DNA of 64,000 nucleotides from Stenotrophomonas sp. SAU14A_NAIMI4_5 (GTDB lineage Bacteria; Pseudomonadota; Gammaproteobacteria; Xanthomonadales; Xanthomonadaceae), in NCBI RefSeq assembly GCF_003086795.1, contig NZ_CP026003.1, positions 4,506,884-4,570,883 on the forward strand, in the 5' to 3' direction. Positions 29,019-38,998 of the stretch are shown piece after piece. The notes under the pieces are model-generated. The model was not told the origin of the DNA. It saw only the letters and a list, made by a program, of their open reading frames with translations, and ran no database searches. The number at the start of each line of letters is the position of its first letter. Within the stretch, counting starts at the first letter, position 1. The translations under genes were made by a program, and so were the position numbers.

Positions 29019-32000
29019 GCGCTGGCTCCAAGGGCACGCGCGACCAGGTCGGCATGGGCGGCGTCGCCCCCGGCGAACAGCGCATCCAGTCCATCCACCA
29101 GTTCCGGCGCGAAGCGGTCCACGTGCACGCCATTGCCGTTGCCATCCAGGCCACGGCAGAACAGGTAGCGGATGCCGCCCATGTCACGCGCGTAGTCGTA
29201 AGTGCGGCCCAGGCGGAAGCGCAGCCAACGGTGCAGGGCCACGGTGTAGATCAGCGCCTGCAGGTCGTATTCGCTGTGGCGCATGGCGATCTGCAGCAGG
29301 TCCGGGCTGTAGCCCGGCAGCCGGTTGGATTTGTAGTCGAGCACGTACCAGCGCCCATCGCGCACGTAGGTGAGGTCGATCTTGCCGGTCATCAGCCCTT
29401 CCAACCGGCGGCGCAGGCCGAAGCCGCGGCGCGCGCTGGAAATGCCGTGCGCGTGCAGCAGCTGCAGCAGCGCGGGCACGGCGGTCGGTTCGATGGCGAA
29501 GTGGAATTCGATTTCAGCGCGGCGCTCACCCTCGCCCAGGCTGTGCAGGGCACCGCCTTCGGGCAGTGCGACGGTGAGCGTATGGCCGACCAGCGGCACC
29601 AGCACCGCCACGCCATCGTCCAGGTCCTCGTCGGCATAGCCTTCGTCGTGCAGCGCCTTGCGCAGCAGGTCGGCCTGCCCTTCGGGCGCGGGCTGGTCGG
29701 CTGTCCAGCCGCCCCAGGCGGCGAAATCGACGTTCTCCAGCGCTTCGTGCAGGACGTTGCCGAAACGGCTGCCCATGAAGCGCGGGTCCAACGGTGCGGC
29801 GTCGGCAGCTGCGGGTTCGGGCAGGGCCGGTTCCAGCGGCAGTTCCGCACCCGCCGGTTCGTCGGCGGCCGGTGCCGGCAGTTCGGTGGCTGCTGCTTCG
29901 ACGTCGTCGCCGGCATCGGCATGCGCCAGCTGGGTGAAGCTGTACACCCACCAGTCGTGCGGTACGCGCCGGGTCAGGCTGCGCACGGCCGGCAGTTCGC
30001 CGTCCTGTTCGACCGGCAGCTGCGGCAGCCGCAGCACCGGATCGCTGTCGTCGATGTGCACATCGGGGTGCGCGTGCAGCGCCTGCAGGTCGCCCAGCAG
30101 CGGCGCAAGGCGGGTCTTGCCGAGCCCGGCGAGATCGCCGATGGCGATCCACAGCGCATGCTCGGCGCGGGTCAGGCCCACGTACAGCAGGCGCGCATCC
30201 TCGGCGCGCTGCTCGCGTTCGCGCTGGCCGCTGGCTGCATCCCAGGCCTCGTCCTTGTCCAGCTTCCAGTGCAGCTGGCGCTCGCCGCCCACGTGCACGG
30301 TGCAGTGCGCGGCGTTGTTGGGTGCGCCACCGTCGATGCCAACGAACGGCAGGTAGACCAGCGGGTACTCCAGGCCCTTGCTCTTGTGCAGGGTGATGAT
30401 CTGCACGCGGCGCGCATCCGACTCCAGCCGCAGCAGCTGCTGCTCGTCGTTCTGGTCGGCATTGGCCATCTGCCCCTGCAGCCAGTCCAGCAGGCCATGC
30501 ATGCCCAGCGCCTGCGCGGAGGCTTCCTGCAGCAGTTCGCCCAGCTGCAGGTAGTTGGTCAGCCGACGCTCGCCATCGATCAGCGCCAGCAGGCGTTCGC
30601 CCTGTGCGGCGCAGACATCGGCCACCACGGCGAACGGGCCACCGCGCTGCCAGCGCTCGCGCCAGTGCAGCAGCTGCGCCTGGAACGCGCGCTGCAGGTC
30701 ACCCTCACGTTCCATGTTGGCGATCGCACTGGCCCGCTGGCCGAGCAGCACCGTCGCCAGCGCCGCACGCAGGCGGCCTTCGTCAGCCGGTTGCAGCAGG
30801 GCCAGCAGCAGCGCGCGCAGGTCGCGTGCCTCGCTGGTGGAGAACAGGCTCTGCTTGCCCGCCGCCACCGCCGGAATGCCCACCGCCGCCAGCGCGCGCT
30901 GCACCAGCGTCGCCTCGCGGTGCGAGCGCACCAGCACGGCGATGTCACCGGGCTGCACGGCGCGGCCGCGCAGCACGGCGGTACCGGCACGCGCATCCAG
31001 CAGGGTCTGGTGGATGGCGGCGACGCAGGCCTGGGTCGCGGCAGCACGCGAGGCGTCGGCACTCATCGCCTTGTCGCCTTCGCTGCGCAGCACGCGCAGG
31101 GTGAGTGCCGGGGCCGCGGCACCGTCGCGCAGGTAGTCGTCGTCCGTACGCACGCCACCGGGGCGGACCGGCTCGAAGCCGATACCTGCTTCCAGGAAGG
31201 CGTCGTCGCCACCGTTGTCGTACAGGGCCTGCAGCGCGCGCAGCACCGAGGGCCGCGAACGGAAGTTCTGGTCCAGCGGTGGTGCCGGTCGTGCAGCCTG
31301 CTTGGCCTTCAGATAGGTGTGGATGTCACCGCCACGGAAGCCGTAGATCGCCTGCTTCGGGTCGCCGATCAGGAACAGCGCCGGCGGCAGGCCCAGTTCC
31401 TGCACCTCCGGCGAATCGCCGAACACGGTGTGGAAGATGCCCCACTGACGATCGTCGGTGTCCTGGAACTCATCGACCAGGGCGATGCGGTACTGCAGGC
31501 GCAGCTTGCGCACCAGCTCCAGCCGCTGCGAACCCTCCAGCGCCTGCGCCACACCATCGATCAGATCGTCGTAGGTCTGCACCCGGCGCGTGCGCTTGAG
31601 CATGGCCAGCCGCTGCGTGGCTTCTTCACGCAGGCTGTGCAGGAAATTCAGCGACGCAGCGCGCAGCCATTGTTCGCGCTGGGCCAGCAGCGCCACGTAG
31701 CGCTCCAGGGGAGCCTGCAGCGGCGAGGACGGCGTGCGGTCGACGAACTTCTTGTTGGTCTTGGCCACCAGCGCATCGGCCAGCAGCGCCGGCAGGCGGT
31801 CGCTGCTCAGCAGCTCGCCGGCATCGTCGCGCGCGGCCCAGGCCAGCAGCTGCCGGCCCAGCGGGTGCAGCCAGCCCAGCTTGTAGGAAACGCCGTTGAT
31901 CCATTTGTTGTCGACCGCCTCGCACAGATCGAGGAAGAACTGCTCGCCGTGCTCGCGCACGGCCAGCGACAGGTCCGCCGCGGCGGCCTGCAGCGCCGGG

Positions 32001-32668
32001 CGCGGGTCATCCACCGCCAGCGGCTGCGGGCGCGGGTACAGCGGCGGCGAGGCCAGCAGCGCGCGCAGGTCCGAGGCCAGCGCATCGGGGTTCGACCACA
32101 GCCAGAGCAGTGGCTCCAGCGTGGCCGGATCATTGGCGTGCACGCGCCACAGGTCGGCGGCCAGTTCCTCCAGCAGCTCGCGGTCGCTGGCCAGCAGTTC
32201 CGGCGGATCGAAGGTGTGCCCGCTTTCCAGCGCATGTTCGCGCAGCACGCGGGTGCAGAAGCCATGGATGGTGAAGATCGAGGCCAGGTCGATCTCGTCG
32301 GCGGCCACCTGCAGGCGGCGCTTCAGCGCGGCAGCGCTTTCGCCACTTTCGTCGAGATGGCGCTGCAGCACCTGTCGGGTCAGCAGCGCATCGGGCGCCT
32401 CGTCGTCGGCCGGCGGCAGGTCCACCAGGCGCGCAGCCAGGGCCAGGCGCTCGCGGATGCGCTTGCGCAGCTCCTGGGTGGCGGCATCGGTGAAGGTCAC
32501 CGCCAGGATCTGGCCGATGCGCAGGCCCTGTTCCACCACCAGGCGGGTGAACAACGTGGCCAGGGTGAAGGTCTTGCCGGTACCGGCGCTGGCTTCGATC
32601 AGGCCGATGCCCTGCAGTGGCAGCAGCAGGTAGGGGTCCACGGGGGTGGGGTTCACGGGGGTGCTCAT
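29015..32668 (-). CDS. recB: Exodeoxyribonuclease V subunit beta (RecB)
   Basis: A 1217-residue SF1A 3'-5' helicase-nuclease. Walker A is ASAGTGKT near the N-terminus, Walker B is LVDEFQDTD, and a further helicase motif reads VYLPFVG after LHKSKGLEYP. The C-terminal nuclease domain has the metal site GKIDLTYVRDGRWYVLDYKS, where the two Asp and the Lys match the essential E. coli residues. An acidic linker rich in Ala/Pro/Glu lies between helicase and nuclease. It overlaps both neighbours by ATGA, so recCBD are translationally coupled. Confidence 0.95.
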   Translation of the reverse strand: MSTPVNPTPVDPYLLLPLQGIGLIEASAGTGKTFTLATLFTRLVVEQGLRIGQILAVTFTDAATQELRKRIRERLALAARLVDLPPADDEAPDALLTRQVLQRHLDESGESAAALKRRLQVAADEIDLASIFTIHGFCTRVLREHALESGHTFDPPELLASDRELLEELAADLWRVHANDPATLEPLLWLWSNPDALASDLRALLASPPLYPRPQPLAVDDPRPALQAAAADLSLAVREHGEQFFLDLCEAVDNKWINGVSYKLGWLHPLGRQLLAWAARDDAGELLSSDRLPALLADALVAKTNKKFVDRTPSSPLQAPLERYVALLAQREQWLRAASLNFLHSLREEATQRLAMLKRTRRVQTYDDLIDGVAQALEGSQRLELVRKLRLQYRIALVDEFQDTDDRQWGIFHTVFGDSPEVQELGLPPALFLIGDPKQAIYGFRGGDIHTYLKAKQAARPAPPLDQNFRSRPSVLRALQALYDNGGDDAFLEAGIGFEPVRPGGVRTDDDYLRDGAAAPALTLRVLRSEGDKAMSADASRAAATQACVAAIHQTLLDARAGTAVLRGRAVQPGDIAVLVRSHREATLVQRALAAVGIPAVAAGKQSLFSTSEARDLRALLLALLQPADEGRLRAALATVLLGQRASAIANMEREGDLQRAFQAQLLHWRERWQRGGPFAVVADVCAAQGERLLALIDGERRLTNYLQLGELLQEASAQALGMHGLLDWLQGQMANADQNDEQQLLRLESDARRVQIITLHKSKGLEYPLVYLPFVGIDGGAPNNAAHCTVHVGGERQLHWKLDKDEAWDAASGQREREQRAEDARLLYVGLTRAEHALWIAIGDLAGLGKTRLAPLLGDLQALHAHPDVHIDDSDPVLRLPQLPVEQDGELPAVRSLTRRVPHDWWVYSFTQLAHADAGDDVEAAATELPAPAADEPAGAELPLEPALPEPAAADAAPLDPRFMGSRFGNVLHEALENVDFAAWGGWTADQPAPEGQADLLRKALHDEGYADEDLDDGVAVLVPLVGHTLTVALPEGGALHSLGEGERRAEIEFHFAIEPTAVPALLQLLHAHGISSARRGFGLRRRLEGLMTGKIDLTYVRDGRWYVLDYKSNRLPGYSPDLLQIAMRHSEYDLQALIYTVALHRWLRFRLGRTYDYARDMGGIRYLFCRGLDGNGNGVHVDRFAPELVDGLDALFAGGDAAHADLVARALGASA

Positions 32669-35600
32669 GCGTCGGCCTCCTTGCCGGTGCCACCCGGGCC
32701 ACGCCCGTCGCGCACCGCGCCGAATACCACCTGGCTGTTGCGCACCAGGTCGGCGTAACTGTCGTCATCGGCGAAGGGATCGGCGCCGCGCAGCAGCAGC
32801 TGCCAGGCATCGCTGTTGGCTTCGCCCCAGCTGCGGTCGCTGCCGTGCCACTGCTTCCAGCCTTCGCTGCGTTGTTTTTCCACCGGTGCGGTGAACAGCA
32901 CCCAGCCGGTATAGGGTGCGAAGCGCAGCGGCTCGCGCAGGCCGCGCTGGCGCAGCTGCAGCAGCGCGCGCAGGGCACTGCGTGCGGCCGCCGCGCCCGG
33001 TGCCGGCTGGATGTGCGGGCCGGGGCCGGCATCACCTCCATCGTGGAACTGCACCAGCGGCAGCGCATCGCCGGCCGCGTTGGCCAGCAGCCAGTCCAGG
33101 CCCTGGCGGATCACCGCGTTGCCGTTGAGCGTGCCGGCGCGCAGGCGCACCAGGCCCTGGGGATGTCGATCAGCCACGCGGCCGTGCAGGCGCACGCCGT
33201 CGATCTCGACTTCGTAGCGGCGGCTTTCCAGCGGCTGCCCCTGCATCCAGCCCAGCATCGCGCTGGCATAAGGACGGGTCTTGAGCTGTTCGGCTTCGAA
33301 CTGGCGCTCGCCCAGCGCACCCGATGGCAGCAGGCCGCGCGCGCGCAGGCGCGGGTACAGCGGCTCGACATCACCGCTGATGGTGGCGCGCACCACTGCG
33401 GCCTGCACGCTGCGCTTTTCCGGCCCGCGCGAGGACAGCACCAGCGGCTCCAGGTCGTCCACCTCCTCGACATCGTCGGCCAGGCGCAGGCCCAGCGCCT
33501 GGGCCAGGAACTGACCGGCCGGGTCGCACAGGAAGCGGCGCAGCGTGTCCAGGGCGACCTCGTCTTCCACCGCGTCATCCAGCGGTGGCGGCAGCGCGGC
33601 ATCGAACCACGGCTGCAGCCCGCCGCGCTGGCCGGCCATGCGCCCTGCGGCCGGGTGCCACTGGCGGCGGTAACTGAAACGACGCGGGTCGCCTTCACCG
33701 AAGGCGGCGGGCGAGAACGGCTGCAGCGCGTGGCGCACGGTTAACGCACGCTTGGCCTCGTCCGGCGCCTGGTGGTACTCGGCGGCGGCGTCGATCAGCT
33801 CGCTGACCAGCACCGAGGGCTCGCGCACGCTGCCATCGCGCGGGTCGGCGCCGAGGTAGCTCAGGTAGAACACGTCCTGCGCGGCGGCAAACAGCTGCAG
33901 GAACAGGAAGCGGTCATCCTCGCGGGTGGAGCGGTCGCCCGGGCGACGGCGCGGCGTGTCCAGCTCGGCTGTCAGCTGGTTCAGGCCAGCCGCCGGGTCG
34001 CGGCGCGGGAAGTCACCATCATTCAGGCCCAGCACGCAGATCACCCGGAACGGCAGCAGGCGCATCGGCACCATGCGGCCGAAGCTGATGCCGCCGGTCA
34101 GCAGCGGCGCACGGGTATCGGCCTCGGACAGCGCGCCGGCGAAATGCGCACGCACCACTTCCGGCGGTACGCCGTCCTCGAAGCCGGCCTTGCGGGCGTC
34201 GTCGGCGAACTGGTTGAGCAGCTTGCGCAGGCGCTCCAGCGCGCGCTGGCTGTTGGGCGAACTGGGTGCTTCCGGAAGCAGCGCATCCAGCAGGGACAGC
34301 AGGCGCTGCCGCCACTGCGCCGGGGTCAGGGTCTCGCCGAGGCGACGCTGGTACAGCGCCAGTACGCGCAGCAGGCGCAGCAGCCGGTCCAGCGCGTCCA
34401 GCGCGCCGCCTTCCAGCTCGATCCACGGTGCCACGCCGGCCAGGTCGACATCGCTGCCGGTGGCGTGGCCCAGCAGCAGGCGGTCCAGCGCGAACTGCCA
34501 GGTGTAGGCGTCGTCGCGCGGTGCCTGCAGCTGGCCGCGATGGTTGGCGTCGATGCCCCAGCGGGCGCCGGCCTGCTGCAGCCAGCCATGCAGGCGGTCG
34601 AAGTCCACCGCCTCCAGCCCGGCCGCCTCGGCCAGCGGTGCGCTGGCCAGCAGGTCGAGGATCTCGTTCAGGCCGAACCGCGACACCGGCAGCGACAGCA
34701 GGTGCACGAACACATCGGCCAGCGGCTCGCCCGCCAGCGGGCTGCTGTCGGCCAGCGCATAGGGAATGTGTTCCTCGTCGCCGCCACGGCCGCCGAACAC
34801 GGCTTCCAGGTACGGCACGTAGGGATCGATGTCCGGTGCCAGCACCGCGATCTCGCGGGCCTGCAGCGGCGGGTCGAAGCGCGGGTCCTGCAGCAGGCTG
34901 CGCAGCTGGTCGTGCAGCACCTGCAGTTCGCGCAGGCGGGTGTGGCAGGCGTGCACCTGCAGGCTGGGGTCATCGCTGCGCGGTTCCTCGCGCAGCTCGC
35001 CCGAGGGCAGCGCTCGGCGGTGGAACAGGTCGCGCTGCAGGCGGTGCAGCAGGCTGTCGGCCAGCCCGCCCTCGGCCAGGGTCGGGCGGGTGTCGTCTTC
35101 GGGATCCGAGTACGCGGCGATCTCACCGGCCGGGTGCACCACTTCGTAACTGCCCAGCACGGCCATGAAGTCGCGGCCGGCCGCGCCCCAGGCTTCCAGC
35201 AGGCGGTTCTCGCCGGCGGCTTCGCCAAAGGGATCGGGTGCGCCGCTGCGCAGGCGCTCGGCCAGGGTCTGCAGGTCACCCCAGTACGACTGCACCGGGG
35301 TCGGCATATAGAAGTGCAGCTCGCCGACCCGGGCCTGGGTGGCCATCACCCGCAGCACGTCGGGCGAGATGTTCAGCGTGGCGAACGCCGACAGGCGCGG
35401 CGGCAGGCCCTGTGGTTTTGGCTTGTCCGGGCCTTCGAAACGGTCGAGGTAGTCCTGGATGCGGCGCGCGCGGTAGCCGCGTCCTGCGGAAATGGCCCGC
35501 CACAGGATCGCCTGCGGGTCGGCCGGGTCGGCGCCGGCATCCCAGCGCAGCAGCCAGTCGCGGCGCCAGGCCTGGTACTTCTCGAACACCGAGGCCAGTT

Positions 35601-36006
35601 CACCGGCCAGCGCCCACGGCTTCAGGGCGTCACCCCCGGCAAGATAGGCCTGCAGCGCACGCATCGGTGGCTGCGCCAGCAGCACGGGGTCGCGCAGCGC
35701 CTGGTACAGCTTCCAGTGCAGGCCGGCGGCGTCCAGGTCGTCGGTTTCGCCATCGACATTGGCGTTGAGCGCCCGCGCGACGAACTCACCCGGGGTGAGG
35801 AACTCGAGGTTGGCGGCGACCCCGTACTCGGCCGCCAGTGTCGCCTGCAGCCAGCGACGCATCGCCACCTGCGGGATCAGCACCACCTCCGGCGCCAGCA
35901 GCGGCTGCCCCGGCACCGGAGTGCGCACGTTTCGGGCCAGCAGGGCGGCCAGCACGTCCAACGAGTTGGAGTGATAGAGGCGGAAGTCGCTGAACGGGTC
36001 GGTCAT
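32665..36006 (-). CDS. recC: Exodeoxyribonuclease V subunit gamma (RecC)
   Basis: A 1113-residue RecC subunit, which splits the DNA strands and reads Chi. N-terminal FRLYHSNSLDVLAALLA, WLQATLAAEYGVAANLEFLTPGEF and internal LPFRVICVLGLNDGDFPRRD are the family hallmarks; catalytic helicase residues are absent, as expected. The ATG at 36006 begins MTDPFSDFRLYHS, the normal N-terminus; an upstream in-frame start adds a Cys-rich tail with no RBS. Promoter elements must lie in the 203 bp shared with mlaF. Confidence 0.95.
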   Translation of the reverse strand: MTDPFSDFRLYHSNSLDVLAALLARNVRTPVPGQPLLAPEVVLIPQVAMRRWLQATLAAEYGVAANLEFLTPGEFVARALNANVDGETDDLDAAGLHWKLYQALRDPVLLAQPPMRALQAYLAGGDALKPWALAGELASVFEKYQAWRRDWLLRWDAGADPADPQAILWRAISAGRGYRARRIQDYLDRFEGPDKPKPQGLPPRLSAFATLNISPDVLRVMATQARVGELHFYMPTPVQSYWGDLQTLAERLRSGAPDPFGEAAGENRLLEAWGAAGRDFMAVLGSYEVVHPAGEIAAYSDPEDDTRPTLAEGGLADSLLHRLQRDLFHRRALPSGELREEPRSDDPSLQVHACHTRLRELQVLHDQLRSLLQDPRFDPPLQAREIAVLAPDIDPYVPYLEAVFGGRGGDEEHIPYALADSSPLAGEPLADVFVHLLSLPVSRFGLNEILDLLASAPLAEAAGLEAVDFDRLHGWLQQAGARWGIDANHRGQLQAPRDDAYTWQFALDRLLLGHATGSDVDLAGVAPWIELEGGALDALDRLLRLLRVLALYQRRLGETLTPAQWRQRLLSLLDALLPEAPSSPNSQRALERLRKLLNQFADDARKAGFEDGVPPEVVRAHFAGALSEADTRAPLLTGGISFGRMVPMRLLPFRVICVLGLNDGDFPRRDPAAGLNQLTAELDTPRRRPGDRSTREDDRFLFLQLFAAAQDVFYLSYLGADPRDGSVREPSVLVSELIDAAAEYHQAPDEAKRALTVRHALQPFSPAAFGEGDPRRFSYRRQWHPAAGRMAGQRGGLQPWFDAALPPPLDDAVEDEVALDTLRRFLCDPAGQFLAQALGLRLADDVEEVDDLEPLVLSSRGPEKRSVQAAVVRATISGDVEPLYPRLRARGLLPSGALGERQFEAEQLKTRPYASAMLGWMQGQPLESRRYEVEIDGVRLHGRVADRHPQGLVRLRAGTLNGNAVIRQGLDWLLANAAGDALPLVQFHDGGDAGPGPHIQPAPGAAAARSALRALLQLRQRGLREPLRFAPYTGWVLFTAPVEKQRSEGWKQWHGSDRSWGEANSDAWQLLLRGADPFADDDSYADLVRNSQVVFGAVRDGRGPGGTGKEADA

Positions 36007-36043
36007 CGTGCACAGTGTGCAGGACGCCCGGCAGTATTCAATG

Positions 36044-36057
36044 GTGACGCACGTCAC
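36044..36057. promoter_or_regulatory. CRP/Clp-like dyad GTGA-N6-TCAC
   Basis: GTGACGCACGTCAC, a perfect 14-bp dyad in the recC-mlaF divergent region. It matches the core of CRP-family sites, and xanthomonads have the CRP-like regulator Clp. Position 38-51 bp before recC suits control of either gene. Candidate only. Confidence 0.4.
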
Positions 36058-36143
36058 TGGGGCGCGCAGCGAGCGCTGCGATGGATTGTTCCGGCGCCGC
36101 CGGAAATTGTCCCGGCCTGCCGGTGGCCGCGACGTGCCACAAT

Positions 36144-36158
36144 ACTGGACCGTCCAGT
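36144..36158. promoter_or_regulatory. Perfect 15-bp palindrome upstream of mlaF
   Basis: ACTGGAC-C-GTCCAGT, 52 bp before the mlaF ATG. Its form resembles TetR-family operators. No regulator gene is adjacent, so the protein that would bind is unknown. Confidence 0.5.
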
Positions 36159-36209
36159 CTGCTTATGTTCAGCCGGCTGACCCCACCCTTCGATGTCTAA
36201 AAAACGTTA

Positions 36210-37007
36210 ATGGTGCCCATGTCGGCTTCCGCCTCCAGTCTGGTGCAGTTGTCCAACGTCCGCATCGACCGGAGCGGACGCACGATCCTGCGTGACGTTT
36301 CCCTGCAGGTTCCGCAGGGCAGCATCACTGCGGTGCTGGGCCCGTCCGGCAGCGGCAAATCGACCCTGCTGGCCGCGCTGACCGGCGAACTGCGCCCGGT
36401 CGCCGGCGAGGTCACCCTGTTCGGCAAGCCGATCCCGCATGACAGCGGCGCGCTGCTGGAAATGCGCAAGAGCGTGGGCGTGCTGCTGCAGGGCAATGGC
36501 CTGCTGACCGACCTCACCGTGGCCGAGAACGTCGCCCTGCCCCTGCGCACCCATACCCGCCTGCCGGCGGCGGTGCTGCGCCGGCTGGTGCAGATGAAGC
36601 TGCACGCGGTGGGCCTGCTGGCCGCCGCCGATGCCTGGCCGCGCGAGCTGTCCGGCGGCATGGCGCGCCGCGTGGCACTGGCCCGCGCGCTGGCCCTGGA
36701 CCCGCCGCTGATGATCTACGACGAGCCGCTGACCGGGCTGGACCCGATCGCCTCGGGGGTCATCATGAGCCTGATCCAGCGCCTCAACCACAGCCTGGGC
36801 CTGACCAGCATCATCGTCAGCCACCACGTGCACGAGACCCTGCCGATCTGCGACCAGGTGATCGCCATTGCCAATGGCGGCATCGTGTTCCAGGGCACGC
36901 CCGAAGCGCTGCAGTCCAGCCAGGACCCGCTGCTGCGGCAGTTCCTGCACGGCCAGCCCGATGGCCCCATTCCGTTCGATGCCGCGCCGCGCGCGAGGGT
37001 TGCCTGA
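36210..37007 (+). CDS. mlaF: MlaF phospholipid ABC transporter ATP-binding protein
   Basis: A 265-residue ABC ATPase. Walker A is GPSGSGKST, the signature is LSGGMARR, and Walker B is LMIYDEPLTGLDP. The M-A-R form of the signature is typical of MlaF. It powers phospholipid traffic between inner and outer membranes as MlaFEDB. A second ATG three codons in (36219) is equally possible; neither has a clear RBS. First gene of the operon, sharing one base with mlaE. Confidence 0.93.
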   Translation: MVPMSASASSLVQLSNVRIDRSGRTILRDVSLQVPQGSITAVLGPSGSGKSTLLAALTGELRPVAGEVTLFGKPIPHDSGALLEMRKSVGVLLQGNGLLTDLTVAENVALPLRTHTRLPAAVLRRLVQMKLHAVGLLAAADAWPRELSGGMARRVALARALALDPPLMIYDEPLTGLDPIASGVIMSLIQRLNHSLGLTSIIVSHHVHETLPICDQVIAIANGGIVFQGTPEALQSSQDPLLRQFLHGQPDGPIPFDAAPRARVA

Positions 37008-37756
37008 TGCCGTTCGTGCAAGCCACCCGTTCGCTGGGCCGCGCCGGCCTGTTCTCGCTGACCGTGCTGCGCGGTTCGCTGCCCACGCGTGATTTCCTCG
37101 CCGAGCTGACCCGCGAGATCTACAAGATCGGCGCGCGCTCGCTGCCGATCATCGCCGTCGGCGGTGCCTTCGTCGGCCTGGTGCTGACCCTGCAGGGCTA
37201 CCGCACGCTGACCACCTTCGGTGCGGCCGACGCGCTGTCGACCCTGCTCGGCCTGTCGCTGTACCGCGAGCTGGCACCGGTGCTGACCGCGCTGCTGTTC
37301 ATCGGCCGCGCCGGCAGCTCGATCGCCGCCGAACTGGGCCTGATGCGTGCCACCGACCAGATCAAGGCGCTGGAGCTGATGGCCATCGACCCGGTGGCCA
37401 AGGCGGTGGCCCCGCGCTTCTGGGCGGCGGTGCTGACCGTGCCGCTGCTCACCGGCATCTTCTGTTCGCTGGCCATCAGTGCCAGCTACTTCGAAGCGGT
37501 GCACGTGCTGGGCCTGGACAATGGCGTGTTCTGGTCGGCGCTGCGCAACAGCGTGGACTTCTGGGATGACTTCGGCGTGGCGATGCTGAAGTCGGCGATC
37601 TTCGGCGGCACCGCCGCGCTGGTCGCGTCCTACGTCGGTTTCCACGCCGAGCCGACCATCGAAGGCACCTCGGTGGCCACCACCCGTGCGGTGGTCAACG
37701 CCTCGCTGCTGGTGCTGATGTTCAACTTCGTGCTGTCGGCAATGTTGTTCACCTAA
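37007..37756 (+). CDS. mlaE: MlaE phospholipid ABC transporter permease
   Basis: A 249-residue inner-membrane permease of the Mla complex. The family segments SLPIIAVGGAFVGLVLTLQG, RELAPVLTALLFIGRAGSSI and AELGLMRATDQIKALELMAI are all present, with five to six helices. It starts on the A of the mlaF stop (TGATG). Confidence 0.94.
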   Translation: MPFVQATRSLGRAGLFSLTVLRGSLPTRDFLAELTREIYKIGARSLPIIAVGGAFVGLVLTLQGYRTLTTFGAADALSTLLGLSLYRELAPVLTALLFIGRAGSSIAAELGLMRATDQIKALELMAIDPVAKAVAPRFWAAVLTVPLLTGIFCSLAISASYFEAVHVLGLDNGVFWSALRNSVDFWDDFGVAMLKSAIFGGTAALVASYVGFHAEPTIEGTSVATTRAVVNASLLVLMFNFVLSAMLFT

Positions 37757-37814
37757 CCCCTCCTCCGGCGGTGCGCAGGGCGCGCGGCCACCACGACTCG
37801 ATCAGGTAATCCAC

Positions 37815-38339
37815 ATGGCCATACGCGGTCCCAGACTCGAATTCTCCGTCGGCGCATTCCTGCTGCTGGCCCTGGCATCGCTGATGGTGCTGGCCGTGGC
37901 CTCGACCAACCAGCGCTGGAGCTGGGGTGGCGGCAGCGGCTATGAACTGAAGGCGCGCTTCTCCCAGGTCGGCCAGCTGCGCAAGCAGGCGCCGGTGAAG
38001 ATCGGCGGCGTCACCGTCGGCCAGGTCGCCTCGATCGAACTGGACCCGGTGAAGTTCGAATCGATCGTGACCCTGCGCATGGACAGCAAGGTCAAGGACC
38101 TGCCGGCCGATACCTCCGCCGGCATCTTCACCAGCGGTTTGCTCGGCGAGAGCTATATCGGTCTGCAGCCCGGTGGTGATCCGGAGGTACTGAAGCCCGG
38201 TGAGGAGATCGTCTTCACCCAGCCGGCGGTGGACCTGCTGCAGCTGGTCGGCAAGTACATGTTCAGTGGCAGCGCCGGTGGCGCTGGCCAGAAACCCAAC
38301 GATGGCGAGCAGTCGCCTGCAACGGAACCGCAACCATGA
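37815..38339 (+). CDS. mlaD: MlaD outer-membrane lipid asymmetry substrate-binding protein
   Basis: A 174-residue MCE-domain protein with one N-terminal membrane helix (about 10-30). The MCE core reads LKARFSQVGQLRKQAPVKIG, VTVGQVASIEL and TSGLLGESYIGL. It forms the hexameric lipid ring on the periplasmic face. Its end overlaps mlaC by 4 bp; the 58 bp gap after mlaE contains no terminator. Confidence 0.93.
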   Translation: MAIRGPRLEFSVGAFLLLALASLMVLAVASTNQRWSWGGGSGYELKARFSQVGQLRKQAPVKIGGVTVGQVASIELDPVKFESIVTLRMDSKVKDLPADTSAGIFTSGLLGESYIGLQPGGDPEVLKPGEEIVFTQPAVDLLQLVGKYMFSGSAGGAGQKPNDGEQSPATEPQP

Positions 38340-38998
38340 AGATGAAACTGATCCCGGCCCTGCTGGCCTCGTCGCTGCTGCTGGCTTCCCCGTTCCTGGC
38401 CCAGGCGCAGTCCACCGCCCCCGCCGTGACCGCCCCGCAGGGCCAGGCCGGCAAGGTGGTCATCGACGCCAGCAGCCGCATCATGTCGACCCTGCAGCAG
38501 CGCCGCGCTGAGTTCACCAGCAACCCGGCCAGCCTGCGCAGCTACATCGACAGCGAACTGACCCGCACCTTCGACCGCGACTATGCCGCGCGCCTGGTGC
38601 TGGGCACGCACGCCCGCGGCGCCTCCGATGCCGACATCAAGCTGTTTGCCGATGCGATGGCCGACAGCCTGATGCAGCGCTACGGCTCGACCCTGCTGAA
38701 CATCCAGGGCAAGCCGAGCTTCCGCCTGAAGGGCGAGAGCCCGCTGCCGGGCAACCGCGGCGTGCGCGTGGCCACCGAACTGGTGCGTGCCGGCAACGAG
38801 CCGACCCCGGTCGAGTACTGGATGCGCAACGTCAACGGCCAGTGGAAGATCTTCGACGTCAACATCGAAGGCATCTCCTACGTGCAGACCTTCCGCAACC
38901 AGTTCGATGCCCCGCTGCGCCAGAAGGGCATCAAGCAGGTGGCCAGCGAACTGCGCAGCGGCAGCATGCAGGCCGGACCGGCCGGCAATGGCAAGTAA
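38336..38998 (+). CDS. mlaC: MlaC periplasmic phospholipid carrier
   Basis: A 220-residue periplasmic protein. A cleavable signal peptide ends at about FLAQAQ, and the Tol_Tol_Ttg2 fold is seen in TFDRDYAARLVLGTHAR, YWMRNVNGQWKIFDVNIEG and SYVQTFRNQF. It shuttles phospholipids between MlaA and MlaFEDB. It overlaps mlaD at its start and mlaB by 11 bp at its end. Confidence 0.93.
   Translation: MKMKLIPALLASSLLLASPFLAQAQSTAPAVTAPQGQAGKVVIDASSRIMSTLQQRRAEFTSNPASLRSYIDSELTRTFDRDYAARLVLGTHARGASDADIKLFADAMADSLMQRYGSTLLNIQGKPSFRLKGESPLPGNRGVRVATELVRAGNEPTPVEYWMRNVNGQWKIFDVNIEGISYVQTFRNQFDAPLRQKGIKQVASELRSGSMQAGPAGNGK

Noticed and set aside
28625..32758. A 1377-codon open frame on the plus strand
   Set aside because: It is the antisense of recB/recD. 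In GC-rich DNA the strand opposite a coding gene often stays open; its protein is low-complexity His/Gln/Arg-rich and has no family motif.
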